Shown: one piece after another, positions 9,048-18,532 of the stretch
Position numbering within the stretch: position 1 is the first letter of the stretch
How the letters are laid out: each line of letters begins with the position of its first letter
NCBI RefSeq assembly: GCF_030812215.1
Contig: NZ_JAUSSG010000005.1
Coordinates: 124,001-188,000, forward strand
Length of the DNA: 64,000 bases
Origin: Variovorax boronicumulans
GTDB lineage: Bacteria; Pseudomonadota; Gammaproteobacteria; Burkholderiales; Burkholderiaceae_C
Direction of reading: 5' to 3'
Program-made: the position numbers and the translations under genes
Notes under the pieces: model-generated
What the model saw: only the letters and a program-made list of their open reading frames with translations
Database searches by the model: none
Told to the model about the DNA's origin: nothing

Positions 9048-9545
9048 ATGACAGCAGCCACCAATGCCCAGACCATCGAGCGCTTCTACAGCGCGTTCGC
9101 CAAGCTCGACGCCGCCACCATGGAGGCCTGCTACGCGCCCGATGCGGTGTTCGACGACGAGGCCTTTTCCCTGCGCGGGCGGCGCGAGGTGGGCGGCATG
9201 TGGCGCATGCTGGCCACCGCCACCAAGGCCAAGGGTGCGGACGTCTGGCGCATGACCTTTCGCGACGTGCAGGCCGACGACACCACGGGCAGCGCCCACT
9301 GGGACGCGCACTACCGCTTCAGCGCCACCGGCCGGCTGGTGGACAACAGCATCGACGCGCGCTTCACCTTCACGCCCGAGGGGCTGATCGCCACGCACCG
9401 CGACACCTTCCCGTTCTGGACCTGGTCGCGCCAGGCGCTCGGCACGCCGGGCCTTTTGCTAGGCTGGACGCCGATGCTGCGCAAGAAGGTGCGCGCCACA
9501 GCGGCCAGCAATCTTTCCAAATTTCTTTCGAGCCAACCCTCATGA
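9048..9545 (+). CDS. Nuclear transport factor 2-like (SnoaL) protein
   Basis: A 165-residue protein of the NTF2/SnoaL-like cone fold: IERFYSAFAKLDAATMEACYAPDAVFDDEAF at residues 10-40 is the typical opening, followed by a WRM block and a C-terminal RFTFTPEGLIATHRDTF strand. Members are small enzymes or ligand-binding proteins, and the sequence gives no substrate. Its stop overlaps the start of the GNAT gene in an ATGA, so the two are translationally coupled. Confidence 0.82.
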   Translation: MTAATNAQTIERFYSAFAKLDAATMEACYAPDAVFDDEAFSLRGRREVGGMWRMLATATKAKGADVWRMTFRDVQADDTTGSAHWDAHYRFSATGRLVDNSIDARFTFTPEGLIATHRDTFPFWTWSRQALGTPGLLLGWTPMLRKKVRATAASNLSKFLSSQPS

Positions 9546-9856
9546 GCAACAACGACATCGTTTTCACCTCCAACGAAGCAGCCCACCGCTACGAAGCCGC
9601 CATCGACGGCAAGCTCGCGGGCTACGCCGAATACAACTTGCTGACCGACGCGATCATGTTCACCCACACCGAGGTGCTGCCTGAATTCGAAGGCAAGGGC
9701 GTGGGCTCGGGCATTGCGAAGCACGTGCTCGGCGAGGCGCGCACGAAGGGGCTGCATGTGATTCCGGTGTGCCAGTTCATTGCGGGCTACATCCGCAAGC
9801 ACCGCGAATACGCCGACCTCGTGCGGCCCGATATTCAGCGCGCCTTCAAGATCTGA
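9542..9856 (+). CDS. GNAT-like N-acetyltransferase (YjdJ/COG2388 type)
   Basis: A 104-residue minimal acetyltransferase. The acetyl-CoA loop appears as FEGKGVGSGIAKHVLGEA near residues 45-62, followed by VIPVCQFIAGYIRKH, typical of the short YjdJ/YidJ-like family. It starts inside the stop of the SnoaL-like gene (ATGA overlap). Its last 11 bases overlap the end of the convergent MFS gene. The substrate is unknown. Confidence 0.85.
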   Translation: MSNNDIVFTSNEAAHRYEAAIDGKLAGYAEYNLLTDAIMFTHTEVLPEFEGKGVGSGIAKHVLGEARTKGLHVIPVCQFIAGYIRKHREYADLVRPDIQRAFKI

Positions 9857-11078
9857 CGGCGACGGCCTTCGGCGCGGGCAGCCACGCGAAGGCCGCGATG
9901 CCGATCACCAGCAGCGTGGCGATGGTGGCCAGCACCGCCGTGAGCGGATCGCCGCCATGCGCCGCGGCAATGGACGCTGCAACGCCGGTGCCCCATTGCA
10001 TCAGCGCGACGCCGAGGAACATCGCCATCGTGAAGACGGCCATCGCGCGGCCGGTGAGCGTGACCGGATAGGCCACGCGCACGTCGGCGTACTGCCATAC
10101 GATGAAGCCCGAGAGCACGCCGATCAGCACCATGCCGAAGATGTCGAGCCACGCCGAATGCAGCACGGCGATGAGCGCGAAGAGCGCGGCGTAGACCAGC
10201 CCGCAGATCACGATCCAGCGGCGGCGCGATGCACCGTCGCGGTCGAGGCGTCCGAACAGCGGCGCACCGACCAGCGAGATCACCGACACCGCGAGCGCGA
10301 CATTGCCGCTCTGCACCAGCGAGTAGCCGTGGCGCTCCATCATCAGCGGCCCGAGCCAGAGACCCCGCAGCGAGATGAAGGCGGCATACGTCACCGCGCC
10401 GAGCACCATGATGCCGAGCGTGTGCGGCATCGCGAACAGTGCGCCGAACTGGCGGATCGCCTCGGGAATCGACTCTTTCACCTGCGGCACGGCGGACGCG
10501 GGCTCGTGCACCCAGTACCAGATCGCGAGCCACGCGAGCGCAGCCGCGACGGCCAGCACGAGAAAACCCGCGCGCCACGAATACGCCTGCACCAGCCACG
10601 CGAGCGGCGTGCCGGTGGCCAGCATGCCGATGCCGCCGATGGCGAGCACCATGCCCGACACGGTGGCGAAGCGCGCCGCCGGAAAGTGCCGCGCGATGAA
10701 GACGGTGCACACCAGAAAGGCCGGCGCGCAGCCCACGCCGATCAGCGCCTGTCCCGCGACCAACACAAGGTAGCTGGACGACGCGGCCGAGAGCAGCGCG
10801 CCCGCGATGGCGATGGGAAAAGCCACGAGCACCGTGCGGCGCACACCGTGCAGGTCGATGCCGATGCCCATGAAGAGCTGCATCGCGCCGAAGGCGAAAT
10901 GAAAAGCCCCCGAGAAGATTCCGAGGGCTTGGGCGGAGAGTTTGAAATCAGTCTGCAGCGGACTGGCCATGATCGCGCCGACTGTGCGAAAGGCCTGGCT
11001 CAGTGCGACCCCGGCGCAGAGTGCCAGGACCATGATCCAGGCGGTGCGGGGTGTCAGGGGTTCTGCTGCGGGGGTCAT
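9846..11078 (-). CDS. MFS transporter, paralogue of the gene at 53858-55123
   Basis: This 410-residue protein has about 12 membrane segments and MFS loop motifs (IDLHGVRRTVL after segment 2). The ATG at 11078 is preferred. A GTG at 11108 would add ten residues but overlap the end of the SEC-C gene. Blocks such as ALSQAFRTVGA, GQALIGVGCAPAFL and LRGLWLGP are shared with the MFS gene at 53.9 kb, so these two are paralogues. The upstream SEC-C gene stops 22 bases away on the same strand. The substrate is unknown. Confidence 0.87.
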   Translation of the reverse strand: MTPAAEPLTPRTAWIMVLALCAGVALSQAFRTVGAIMASPLQTDFKLSAQALGIFSGAFHFAFGAMQLFMGIGIDLHGVRRTVLVAFPIAIAGALLSAASSSYLVLVAGQALIGVGCAPAFLVCTVFIARHFPAARFATVSGMVLAIGGIGMLATGTPLAWLVQAYSWRAGFLVLAVAAALAWLAIWYWVHEPASAVPQVKESIPEAIRQFGALFAMPHTLGIMVLGAVTYAAFISLRGLWLGPLMMERHGYSLVQSGNVALAVSVISLVGAPLFGRLDRDGASRRRWIVICGLVYAALFALIAVLHSAWLDIFGMVLIGVLSGFIVWQYADVRVAYPVTLTGRAMAVFTMAMFLGVALMQWGTGVAASIAAAHGGDPLTAVLATIATLLVIGIAAFAWLPAPKAVAVRS

Positions 11079-11100
11079 TGGGGGCGCTCTTGTCCCCCAG

Positions 11101-11895
11101 TCACTCACCGTGGCACTTCTTGTATTTTTTCCCGCTGCCGCAAGGGCACGGATCGTTGCGTCCCGGGGTCGCCTCCTTGCGGATCGTCTCGACCTTCGGT
11201 CCCAGGCTCTTCCAGAGCTGGCGCAGGTCGTACACCGCCCAGATGGCGGCGCCGAAGTCGTCCAGCCGCTGCTGGCTCACGCTGGGCGGCGCGTCGTCGC
11301 TGTACATCGAGAGCGTGGGCTTGGCGGTGTCGTCCTCGGTGAGCGCGACGATGTTGTCGAGTGCGTCGTCCAGCATCTGCGCGGCATCCTTGTCGCGCGG
11401 GGTGGCCCAGTCGTCGGGCCAGTTCTCGACCGCGTACATGAAGCCGAGCGCCCACACCTGCGCGAACGAGGGGATCTCCTCGCCGGCCACTTCGGCGCGC
11501 TCTTCCTCGGGCAGCGAGGCGATGGCGCCGCGGGTGTCGAGCACCTCGGGCTGCCAGCTGCGTTCGTCGTCCAGCGACTCGACGGGGGCGTCCAGGCCCT
11601 CTTCGATCTCGCGCCAGCGGCGCTTCCAGTTCCAGACGAACTCCATGTGCCGGGCCGGCACGAAGTTGTCGCCCAGCAGCACGGGCCAGTATTCGGTGGG
11701 CTCGATGGGCCGGCGGGTGCAGATCAGCGCGGCCATGAAGCCCTCGCAGAACTCCCACTGGGGGATTTCCTCGTCGTGCTCGCGCATGGCGTCGAGCGCG
11801 GTGTCCAGGGCATCGAAATCGTCGGGGCCGAGGGGTTCCTGGGCGGGCGCGGCGGGGGGCTGTGGGGTCTCGGGGGTAGGGGGGGAAGTCGTCAT
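11101..11895 (-). CDS. UPF0149/YecA family protein with C-terminal SEC-C zinc motif
   Basis: A 264-residue protein with a YecA-like helical domain ([14 protein letters not shown] near residue 50) and an ordinary SEC-C tail, [20 protein letters not shown], whose three Cys and one His bind zinc. SEC-C tails occur on SecA, where they contact SecB and ribosomes, and on many uncharacterised proteins. A proline-rich stretch (residues 4-20) follows the ATG at 11895; an upstream ATG at 11943 is possible but would leave almost no leader to the divergent gene. Confidence 0.85.
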   Translation of the reverse strand: MTTSPPTPETPQPPAAPAQEPLGPDDFDALDTALDAMREHDEEIPQWEFCEGFMAALICTRRPIEPTEYWPVLLGDNFVPARHMEFVWNWKRRWREIEEGLDAPVESLDDERSWQPEVLDTRGAIASLPEEERAEVAGEEIPSFAQVWALGFMYAVENWPDDWATPRDKDAAQMLDDALDNIVALTEDDTAKPTLSMYSDDAPPSVSQQRLDDFGAAIWAVYDLRQLWKSLGPKVETIRKEATPGRNDPCPCGSGKKYKKCHGE

Positions 11896-11951
11896 GGCAG
11901 GTTCGGGGCAGCCCTCTATGATGCAGCAGGCTCCCGGAGTCATCTATTTCT

Positions 11952-13649
11952 ATGCCCACGATTATTCCGTTTCCGGCGCGCTACAGCGCCTTTGCCTTGT
12001 GTGTGGTCGGCCTGGTCGCCTGCCTGGCCTTCGTGCTGGTGTCGCCGCATCTGTGGCTCGCGTGGATCGGCTTGGCGGTGTTCGCGGTACTTTCAGGTAC
12101 CGGCATCCACGACCTGCGGCAGGCGCGGCACGCGATCCTGCGCAACTACCCGGTCATCGGCCACCTGCGCTTTCTGCTGGAATTCATCCGGCCCGAGATG
12201 CGGCAGTACTTCATCGAAAGCGACTCCGAAGCAGCACCCTTCTCGCGCGCGCAGCGATCGCTGGTCTACCAGCGCGCCAAGGGTGATCCAGACAACCGGC
12301 CGTTCGGCACGCAACTGAACGTGACGATTGCGGGCTACGAGTGGATCAACCATTCGATGCAGCCCACCAAGCTCGCGAACCACGATTTCCGCATCGTGAT
12401 CGGCGGCACGCCGCAGCCGGCCGATGCGAACCCGGCACAGGTCTGTACCCAGCCGTACAGCGCGAGCGTGTTCAACATCTCGGCCATGAGCTTCGGTGCG
12501 CTGTCGGCCAACGCGATCCTCGCGCTCAACCAGGGCGCCAAGATGGGCGGCTTCGCGCACGACACCGGCGAGGGCTCGATCTCGCAGCATCACCGGGTGC
12601 ACGGCGGCGACCTGATCTGGGAAATCGGCTCGGGCTACTTCGGCTGCCGCAACGACGACGGCAGCTTCAACGCCGAGCGCTTCGCCGCCAACGCGCGCGA
12701 CCCGCAGGTGAAGATGATCGAGATCAAGCTGAGCCAGGGCGCCAAGCCCGGCCACGGCGGCGTGCTTCCGGCCCCCAAGGTCACGCCCGAGATCGCCGCG
12801 GCGCGCGGCGTGCCGGTGGGCGTGGACTGCATCTCGCCCGCCTCGCACAGTGCGTTCTCCACGCCGACGGAGATGATGCATTTCATCGCGAAGCTGCGCG
12901 AGCTCTCGGGCGGCAAGCCGACGGGTTTCAAGTTCTGCCTCGGCCATCCATGGGAATGGTTCGGCATCGTCAAGGCGATGCAGGCGACGGGCATCACGCC
13001 CGACTTCATCGTGGTCGACGGTGCCGAGGGCGGCACGGGCGCGGCGCCGGTCGAATTCAGCGACCACGTGGGCGCACCGCTGCAAGAAGGTTTGCTGCTC
13101 GTGCACAACACGCTCATCGGCGTGAACCTGCGCCACCGCATCAAGATCGGCTGCGCGGCCAAGGTGATCACCGCCTTCGACGTGGCCCGCATGATGGCGC
13201 TGGGCGCCGACTGGTGCAACGCGGCACGCGGTTTCATGATGGCGCTGGGCTGCATCCAGGCGCAGAGCTGCCACACCGGCCACTGCCCCACGGGCGTGAC
13301 CACGCAGGACCCGCTGCGCCAGCAGGCGCTGGTGGTGCCGACCAAGGCCGACCGGGTGCGCAACTTCCACCGCAGCACGCTGCATGCGCTGCAGGAACTG
13401 GTGCAGGCCGCGGGCCTCGACCACCCGCAGCAGATCACCGCGCACCACATCGTGCGCCGCATCTCCGACACCGAGGTGCGCCTGTTGAGCAACCTGGTGA
13501 TGCAGGTGCAGCCGGGCGCACTGCTCGGCCCGCTCGACGCGCAGCACAATGTCTTTCGTACCTACTGGCCGCTGGCCAGTGCAGAGAGTTTCCAGCCCGT
13601 GACGCAGGGGCCTTATGGCTTCGCCCCGGGCTTTGCAATGGCCGCATGA
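11952..13649 (+). CDS. FMN-binding glutamate synthase family protein (GltB2 domain)
   Basis: A 565-residue membrane-anchored relative of the glutamate synthase large subunit. Two membrane segments lie at about residues 8-50. The FMN-binding synthase barrel follows, with NISAMSFGALSANAILALNQGAKMG, GEGSISQHH and the VDGAEGGTGAAP block. Cysteines in CIQAQSCHTGHCPTGVTTQ (about residues 433-451) match the 3Fe-4S ligands of GltB. There is no glutaminase domain, so it is not a normal GOGAT; stand-alone versions have no settled function. It is followed 64 bases later by a kinase-like gene. Confidence 0.87.
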   Translation: MPTIIPFPARYSAFALCVVGLVACLAFVLVSPHLWLAWIGLAVFAVLSGTGIHDLRQARHAILRNYPVIGHLRFLLEFIRPEMRQYFIESDSEAAPFSRAQRSLVYQRAKGDPDNRPFGTQLNVTIAGYEWINHSMQPTKLANHDFRIVIGGTPQPADANPAQVCTQPYSASVFNISAMSFGALSANAILALNQGAKMGGFAHDTGEGSISQHHRVHGGDLIWEIGSGYFGCRNDDGSFNAERFAANARDPQVKMIEIKLSQGAKPGHGGVLPAPKVTPEIAAARGVPVGVDCISPASHSAFSTPTEMMHFIAKLRELSGGKPTGFKFCLGHPWEWFGIVKAMQATGITPDFIVVDGAEGGTGAAPVEFSDHVGAPLQEGLLLVHNTLIGVNLRHRIKIGCAAKVITAFDVARMMALGADWCNAARGFMMALGCIQAQSCHTGHCPTGVTTQDPLRQQALVVPTKADRVRNFHRSTLHALQELVQAAGLDHPQQITAHHIVRRISDTEVRLLSNLVMQVQPGALLGPLDAQHNVFRTYWPLASAESFQPVTQGPYGFAPGFAMAA

Positions 13650-13713
13650 GCGCAGCGCCGGGCCGCCCCAAGCAAGCTTGTACCGCAGCACGACGTGCGG
13701 AGGTACCGACCTG

Positions 13714-14616
13714 ATGAATCCACTGAGACGAGGCGCTTCGACGCGCCTGCACAGCGCGAAAGGCGCGGCTTCGGCGCCGGCGCCGCTCGATGCGCTGCCC
13801 AACCCGCCGGCACCCGGCGACTACGCCGAGTTCCTGCGCATCACCCTGCCCAAGCAAGAGAAGAACGTCGCCAGCCATCGGCTCGGCAGCGAGCGCGTGT
13901 GGCTGAAGAAAGCCGGGCCGCGCCACGGCAAGTGGGGCTACCGCGTGATGGCGGCGGTCGCGCGCATGGTGCGGCTGGACATCATCAAGCCGGTGCCCAA
14001 CCCGGGCGGCGAAGCCGCCATCGCCACCGAGGCGCGGCGCCTGAAGCAGCTTGCGGCTGCGGGCCTGCGCGTGCCCACGGTGCTCGCGCAGCAACCCGAC
14101 GGCATCTTGATCTCCGACCTCGGCGAGAGCGGCCGTGCCACCGTCGTGCTGCAGGAGCGCCTGGACCAGGCCGCCGCAGCCGGCCCCGCCGCGCTGCTCG
14201 CCGTGTGGCGCGAAGGACTCGCGGCCATTGCAGCCGTGCACATGCGCGGCCAGCACCTGAGCCAGGCCTTCGACCGCAACCTCGTGCAGTGCCCCGACGG
14301 CGTGATCGGCTACATCGATTTCGAAGATGACCCCGCCGAGGTCATGACGCTGGCCGAATGCCAGGCGCGCGACTGGCTCAGCTACCTGCACTCGACGGCC
14401 ATGATGCTCGAGGCCGCAGCGCCGCAGGCGGCGGGCCAGCACTGGCATGCCGCGCTCGCCACGGTGAACGAGGAAGTGCGCGAGCGCATCGCGAATGCGG
14501 CGCGCCGCATGAAGTGGGCGCGCAGGCTGCCCGCGAGCCGCCGCTGGGGGCGCGACACGCAGCGCGTGCGTGCGGTGGCGCGGCTGCTCGGGCGCTGGCA
14601 CGACGCGGCGGCCTGA
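13714..14616 (+). CDS. Kinase-like (BUD32/RIO/LPS-kinase fold) protein
   Basis: A 300-residue protein. I chose the ATG at 13714 because GGAGGT lies nine bases before it. The C-terminal half carries a kinase-like catalytic stretch: HMRGQHLSQAFDRNLV (Asp and Asn spaced as in a catalytic loop) and IGYIDFEDDP (equivalent to the metal-binding DFG). The N-lobe lysine may be in RVWLKKAGP. Such proteins in Burkholderiales are often annotated as BUD32-family or lipopolysaccharide kinases. The substrate, sugar or protein, cannot be told from sequence. Confidence 0.7.
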   Translation: MNPLRRGASTRLHSAKGAASAPAPLDALPNPPAPGDYAEFLRITLPKQEKNVASHRLGSERVWLKKAGPRHGKWGYRVMAAVARMVRLDIIKPVPNPGGEAAIATEARRLKQLAAAGLRVPTVLAQQPDGILISDLGESGRATVVLQERLDQAAAAGPAALLAVWREGLAAIAAVHMRGQHLSQAFDRNLVQCPDGVIGYIDFEDDPAEVMTLAECQARDWLSYLHSTAMMLEAAAPQAAGQHWHAALATVNEEVRERIANAARRMKWARRLPASRRWGRDTQRVRAVARLLGRWHDAAA

Positions 14617-14636
14617 CCCTTTCTTCGTCCTTCAGC

Positions 14637-16952
14637 TCAGGGCTTGACCGTCCACCGCAGCGCGGCCAACAGGTTGCTGTGGTCGTCGGTCCAGGTCGTC
14701 ACACCCGCGGCATCGATGGCCTCGCCGCGCTCGCGGATCACAGGGTCATTCAGGAAGCGCTGGTCGCGCGTGAGCAGCACGTATTCCGACGAATGTTCGA
14801 GCGTGAGGTTGCCCGGCACGGGCTCGAAATGAACGCGCAGCGCCTGCATGCCCGCATCCTCGGCCAGGCGCTTGACCACCGGCGCGAGCAAGAGGTGCCG
14901 GTTGCTGATGTGGAAAGCGATCACGCCCGTGGGCAGCAGGTGCCTGCTGTAGAGCGCCAGCGCCTCGCGCGTCATCAGGTGCATCGGGATCGCATCGCCG
15001 GAGAAGGCATCGACCACGATCACATCGAAGCGCTGCGAACCCTGCGCATCGAGCTCCTGCTGCATCAAGAGGCGCGCATCGCCCTGCGCGACTTCGACCG
15101 TTGCGGGCGAATCGGCGAGGTAGGTGAAATGCGAGCGCGCCGCCGCCGTCACGCGCGGGTTGATCTCGTAGAAGCGCACCGTGTCGCCGGCGCGCCCGTA
15201 GGCCGCCAGCGTGCCCACGCCGAGGCCGATCACGCCCACGCGCTGTGTCTCGCTGCGGTTCGTGAGCAGCGCCAGGCCGGCGCCGGACTTCGGTCCGTAG
15301 TAGGTGCTCGGCAGGCGCCGCTGCACCGCGCCCTGCAGTTGCTCGCCATGCGAGATGACTCCGTGCATCAACCGGCGCGACGCGGTCAGCGCGCCCGGAA
15401 TGCCGAACTGCTCCACGCGCAGCGCACCGTAGAAATTGCGCACGCGCAGCATCGTGCGGTTGTCGGCTTCGAGCACGCTGTACACCGAGAGCCAGACCAC
15501 CGCCACCGAGGCCAGTGCGCCGGCAAGACCCGCGGCCGCCGGCCATGAGCGTGCACGCCACGCGGTGTAGCCCACCGCGAAGAGCGCCAGCGCGCTCACC
15601 GTCGCATACAGCACGTTGAGCGACACGGCCACCGCGTCCATTCGCAGGAACGCTGCAAAGCCCACCACGATGGCGAACGCGAACACCGCCCACACCCATT
15701 GCTGGCGCCCGCGCGTGAGCCACAGCACGATCAGCCCCGGCACCGCCAGGCTCATCGGCAGCTCCCAGTAGCCGTTGAAGAAGTGCGGCGCGACCACGCC
15801 CGCGAAGATGCCGCCCACCGCACCGCCCAGCGCCAGCAGCAGGTAGAAGCGCGTGAGGCGTTCGGGCCCGGGCCGCGCGCGTGCGAGTTCGCCGTTCGCG
15901 AACATGCAGATCGCGAAAAGGCCCGCGCAGTAGAGCCCGATGGCCGCGGCGATCGGCAGCGAACGCTGCGGCGTGTTCAGGTACCAGCCCATCACCGGCG
16001 TGAGCAGCAGCACCGCGGGCCAGAAGAGCCAGCGCCGATACCAGAAGTCGCTGTCGAAGCACAGCACGAAGCTCAGCAGGTACAGCGCGAGCGGCACGAT
16101 CCACAGCATCGGCACCGAGGCGATGTCCTGCGTGATGAACGCCGACACCGCCAGCAGCGCGACCGTGCCGAGCGCAGCCAACACCAGCCACAGCAACTGG
16201 TCGGACCACGACAGCGGTGCCGGCGGCACAGCCGCCGTGGGTGCCGCCGCTTCGTCGCCCGTTCGCGCCCGTCGCATCGGCTGCGCCTTCCCCACGGCCA
16301 TCACCGACACGATTGCCAGCACCGCGAACAACCCGAAGCCCACCGACCACGCGATGGCCTGCGCGCGCAGCGCGAACACCGGCTCCAGCACGAAGGGATA
16401 CACGACGAGCGCCGCCAGCGCCGCGAGGTTCGACAGCGCAAAGAGCCGGTAGACCTTCGCCTGCCGCGGCGCATCGCCCGCATGCAGCCGCGCGACCCAG
16501 CTCTGCACCAGCGGCCCGGTGGTGCACACCGCGAGGTACGGCAGCCCGATGGTGGCTGCCAGCACCGCGAGCACGCCCGCCGAGGGGTCGCCCTGCCCGG
16601 TCGGCTTCCACGCCGCATCGGGAATCACCGGCAGCATCGCGCAGGCCGCGAGCAAGAGGAGCGCATGCACGATGGCCTGCGTGCGCAGCGGCCGGCGCGA
16701 GAGCCGGTCGGCATAGAAGTACCCGACGAGCAGCACGACCTGGAAGAACACCAGGCACAGCGTCCACACGGCCGCCGAGCCGCCGAACCACGGCAGGATC
16801 TGCCGCGCGATCAGCGGCTGCACCAGGAAGAGCAGGAATGCCGAAACGAAGATCGTCGATGCGCAGAGCGCCAATGCGCCCGCCCCGCGCGCAACTTGCA
16901 CGCCCTGCGCGGCACCCGCGCCGTCCCCCTCGTGCACTGCTGCTTCTTGCAT
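14637..16952 (-). CDS. Membrane-fused spermidine synthase-like protein
   Basis: A 771-residue protein with a membrane half (about 12-14 segments, starting LCASTIFVSAFLLFLVQPLIARQ) and a C-terminal spermidine synthase-like methyltransferase fold: GVIGLGVGTLAAYGRAGD binds the nucleotide, followed by DVIVVDAFSGDAIP. Such fused proteins are common, and polyamine synthesis is usually unproven for them. Its ATG overlaps the stop of the upstream TadE-like gene (TGATG), so it is translated with the pilus operon. A role in that operon is unexplained. Confidence 0.87.
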   Translation of the reverse strand: MQEAAVHEGDGAGAAQGVQVARGAGALALCASTIFVSAFLLFLVQPLIARQILPWFGGSAAVWTLCLVFFQVVLLVGYFYADRLSRRPLRTQAIVHALLLLAACAMLPVIPDAAWKPTGQGDPSAGVLAVLAATIGLPYLAVCTTGPLVQSWVARLHAGDAPRQAKVYRLFALSNLAALAALVVYPFVLEPVFALRAQAIAWSVGFGLFAVLAIVSVMAVGKAQPMRRARTGDEAAAPTAAVPPAPLSWSDQLLWLVLAALGTVALLAVSAFITQDIASVPMLWIVPLALYLLSFVLCFDSDFWYRRWLFWPAVLLLTPVMGWYLNTPQRSLPIAAAIGLYCAGLFAICMFANGELARARPGPERLTRFYLLLALGGAVGGIFAGVVAPHFFNGYWELPMSLAVPGLIVLWLTRGRQQWVWAVFAFAIVVGFAAFLRMDAVAVSLNVLYATVSALALFAVGYTAWRARSWPAAAGLAGALASVAVVWLSVYSVLEADNRTMLRVRNFYGALRVEQFGIPGALTASRRLMHGVISHGEQLQGAVQRRLPSTYYGPKSGAGLALLTNRSETQRVGVIGLGVGTLAAYGRAGDTVRFYEINPRVTAAARSHFTYLADSPATVEVAQGDARLLMQQELDAQGSQRFDVIVVDAFSGDAIPMHLMTREALALYSRHLLPTGVIAFHISNRHLLLAPVVKRLAEDAGMQALRVHFEPVPGNLTLEHSSEYVLLTRDQRFLNDPVIRERGEAIDAAGVTTWTDDHSNLLAALRWTVKP

Positions 16953-18142
16953 CAGGGCGCTTTGCCCGGGTTCGGCACCTTGTCCAACTGGCCCTTGACC
17001 GAGGCGTCCCAGATGGCCGGGCAGAAGGAGTTGCCGTCGCCCACCTTGTCGGCCAGCGCATCGACGCCGCTGGCCAGGAGCTGCGAGGCCCACTCGGTGC
17101 TGTTGTTGCGCACGAAGGCGAAGATGTTGGTCATGGCGTCCTGCGGTTTCTCCAGCACGTTGATGCCCAGATTGTTGCTCCATGCCGGGTCCCACTGCAG
17201 CTCGATGCTGCGGTCGCCCCGGGGGCCGAACGAATAGAACGGGTGCCAGAACATCGGCGACTCCATGCCCGCCACGCCCTCGGCCGACAACGGGATCTTG
17301 CCGTTGGCGATGTAGTAGGCGTCCAGCTGGTTGAGGCGGAAATCGGTGCCGGGTGCGGTGGCGCCGTCGGTGGACATGAGCTTGAACCACGCCTCGCCCA
17401 CGAACTGGTAGCCCTTGAGCGCGGTGAGGATGATCTTGTTGGCCACCGGAATCCCGAGGCGGTAGCCGTAGTGCACGCGCAGGTGCAGCACGCTGGCCTC
17501 GCCCAGCGTCTTGTTCGACACGTTGCCGCGCAGCTCGGCATCGGGCGGCAGCGGATCGCCGATGCCCACGGTGGTGCTCATGGCCTTGGCCTTGAAGTCG
17601 TAGGGCAGCGGCTTCCGGTAACGCATGGTGTCGTTGGGAATCTGCATGATCCAGCGGTTCTGGCCGAAGTTCTCGATGAAGGCCCAGTCGATGAAGGTGG
17701 TCTGCGTCGGGTTCAGGTACTCGATGCAGGCCGACTGGATCAGGTCGGTGTTGGTGTCGATCCAGCCCTTGAACATGCCGCCCACGCTGGCCTCCCGCAC
17801 GTTCAGCGGCATCATGCCCTTGACCAATCCTTGCCACACGCTTCCGCGCGTGAGTGCGTTGGTGGTGAGCTCCAGTGCCGCGCTGTTGAGCGTGGAGAGG
17901 CCCGGCACGGTCGAGTTGCCCATGCGAAAGATGAAGGGCAGCGGCATGCCGTTGTTGAGCGAGCCCGCGCGCGCGGCTTCGTGCGCGGCATATTCCAGCG
18001 TGAGGCGCGCGCGGTAGATGAGGCCGAACTGCACCACGCACATCACGAACAGGATCAGCACCGGCAGCGCGATCATGGTCTCGGTCATGGAGACGCCACG
18101 CTGCGGCCGCGCAAGGCGGCGATTGTGAAGAGAGGATCGCAT
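16952..18142 (-). CDS. TadE-like pilus assembly protein
   Basis: A 396-residue protein with the N-terminal prepilin-like segment RGVSMTETMIALPVLILFVMC: Gly16 is followed by Glu at position +5, as in TadE-type pseudopilins cut by a type IV-like prepilin peptidase. The following 350 residues are a soluble periplasmic part with no motif I know. The start at 18142 has AAGGAG seven bases upstream. It lies between a DUF192 gene and the spermidine-synthase-like gene, whose start overlaps its stop. Most TadE proteins are about 150-200 residues, so this one is long. Confidence 0.78.
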   Translation of the reverse strand: MRSSLHNRRLARPQRGVSMTETMIALPVLILFVMCVVQFGLIYRARLTLEYAAHEAARAGSLNNGMPLPFIFRMGNSTVPGLSTLNSAALELTTNALTRGSVWQGLVKGMMPLNVREASVGGMFKGWIDTNTDLIQSACIEYLNPTQTTFIDWAFIENFGQNRWIMQIPNDTMRYRKPLPYDFKAKAMSTTVGIGDPLPPDAELRGNVSNKTLGEASVLHLRVHYGYRLGIPVANKIILTALKGYQFVGEAWFKLMSTDGATAPGTDFRLNQLDAYYIANGKIPLSAEGVAGMESPMFWHPFYSFGPRGDRSIELQWDPAWSNNLGINVLEKPQDAMTNIFAFVRNNSTEWASQLLASGVDALADKVGDGNSFCPAIWDASVKGQLDKVPNPGKAP

Positions 18143-18165
18143 TGCCTGGATCTCCTTGAGTGTGT

Positions 18166-18507
18166 TTACCAGCCCGACAACTTCAACCCCGGACGCAGCG
18201 CGAGCCGCCTCGCCTGGCCCGCCGCCAGTTCGAGCACGCTGGCCGCACCCAGGCACATGGCCATGCGCATCGGGCGCAGGCTCTCGACCACGCGCGCGAT
18301 GCCGCCGTGCCGGTCGAGAAAGACGACGTCGATCGGATAGCGCATGCCCACCGTGTGCACCGAGCTGCAGCGCATGATCAGCAAACCCTCGCTTGCGGCC
18401 AGGCGCGGCCGCCCGAGCAGCCCGCGCGTGCGGTCCCACCCGCGCTCGGCCACGCGCACGGGACCGAAGGGCTGGGCCTGGGGGGAGCGGAGGGAGACGA
18501 TGCGCAT
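18166..18507 (-). CDS. DUF192 family protein
   Basis: A 113-residue DUF192 protein. The family pattern is present: RTRGLLGRPRL near residue 27, then the HTVGMRYPIDVVFLDRHG block, and a VLELAAG stretch near the end. DUF192 proteins are usually small, often secreted, and of unknown function; this one shows no signal peptide. It is inserted between tadC and a TadE-like gene in the same direction, with 23- and 25-base gaps. Confidence 0.85.
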   Translation of the reverse strand: MRIVSLRSPQAQPFGPVRVAERGWDRTRGLLGRPRLAASEGLLIMRCSSVHTVGMRYPIDVVFLDRHGGIARVVESLRPMRMAMCLGAASVLELAAGQARRLALRPGLKLSGW

Positions 18508-18532
18508 CGGTGGTGTCGCGGTTGCGGTGAGG

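Noticed and set aside
10902..10933. AAGCCC...GGGCTT hairpin with nearby A-run
   Set aside because: It lies inside the MFS coding sequence, in frame with conserved membrane segments, so it is unlikely to be a terminator.
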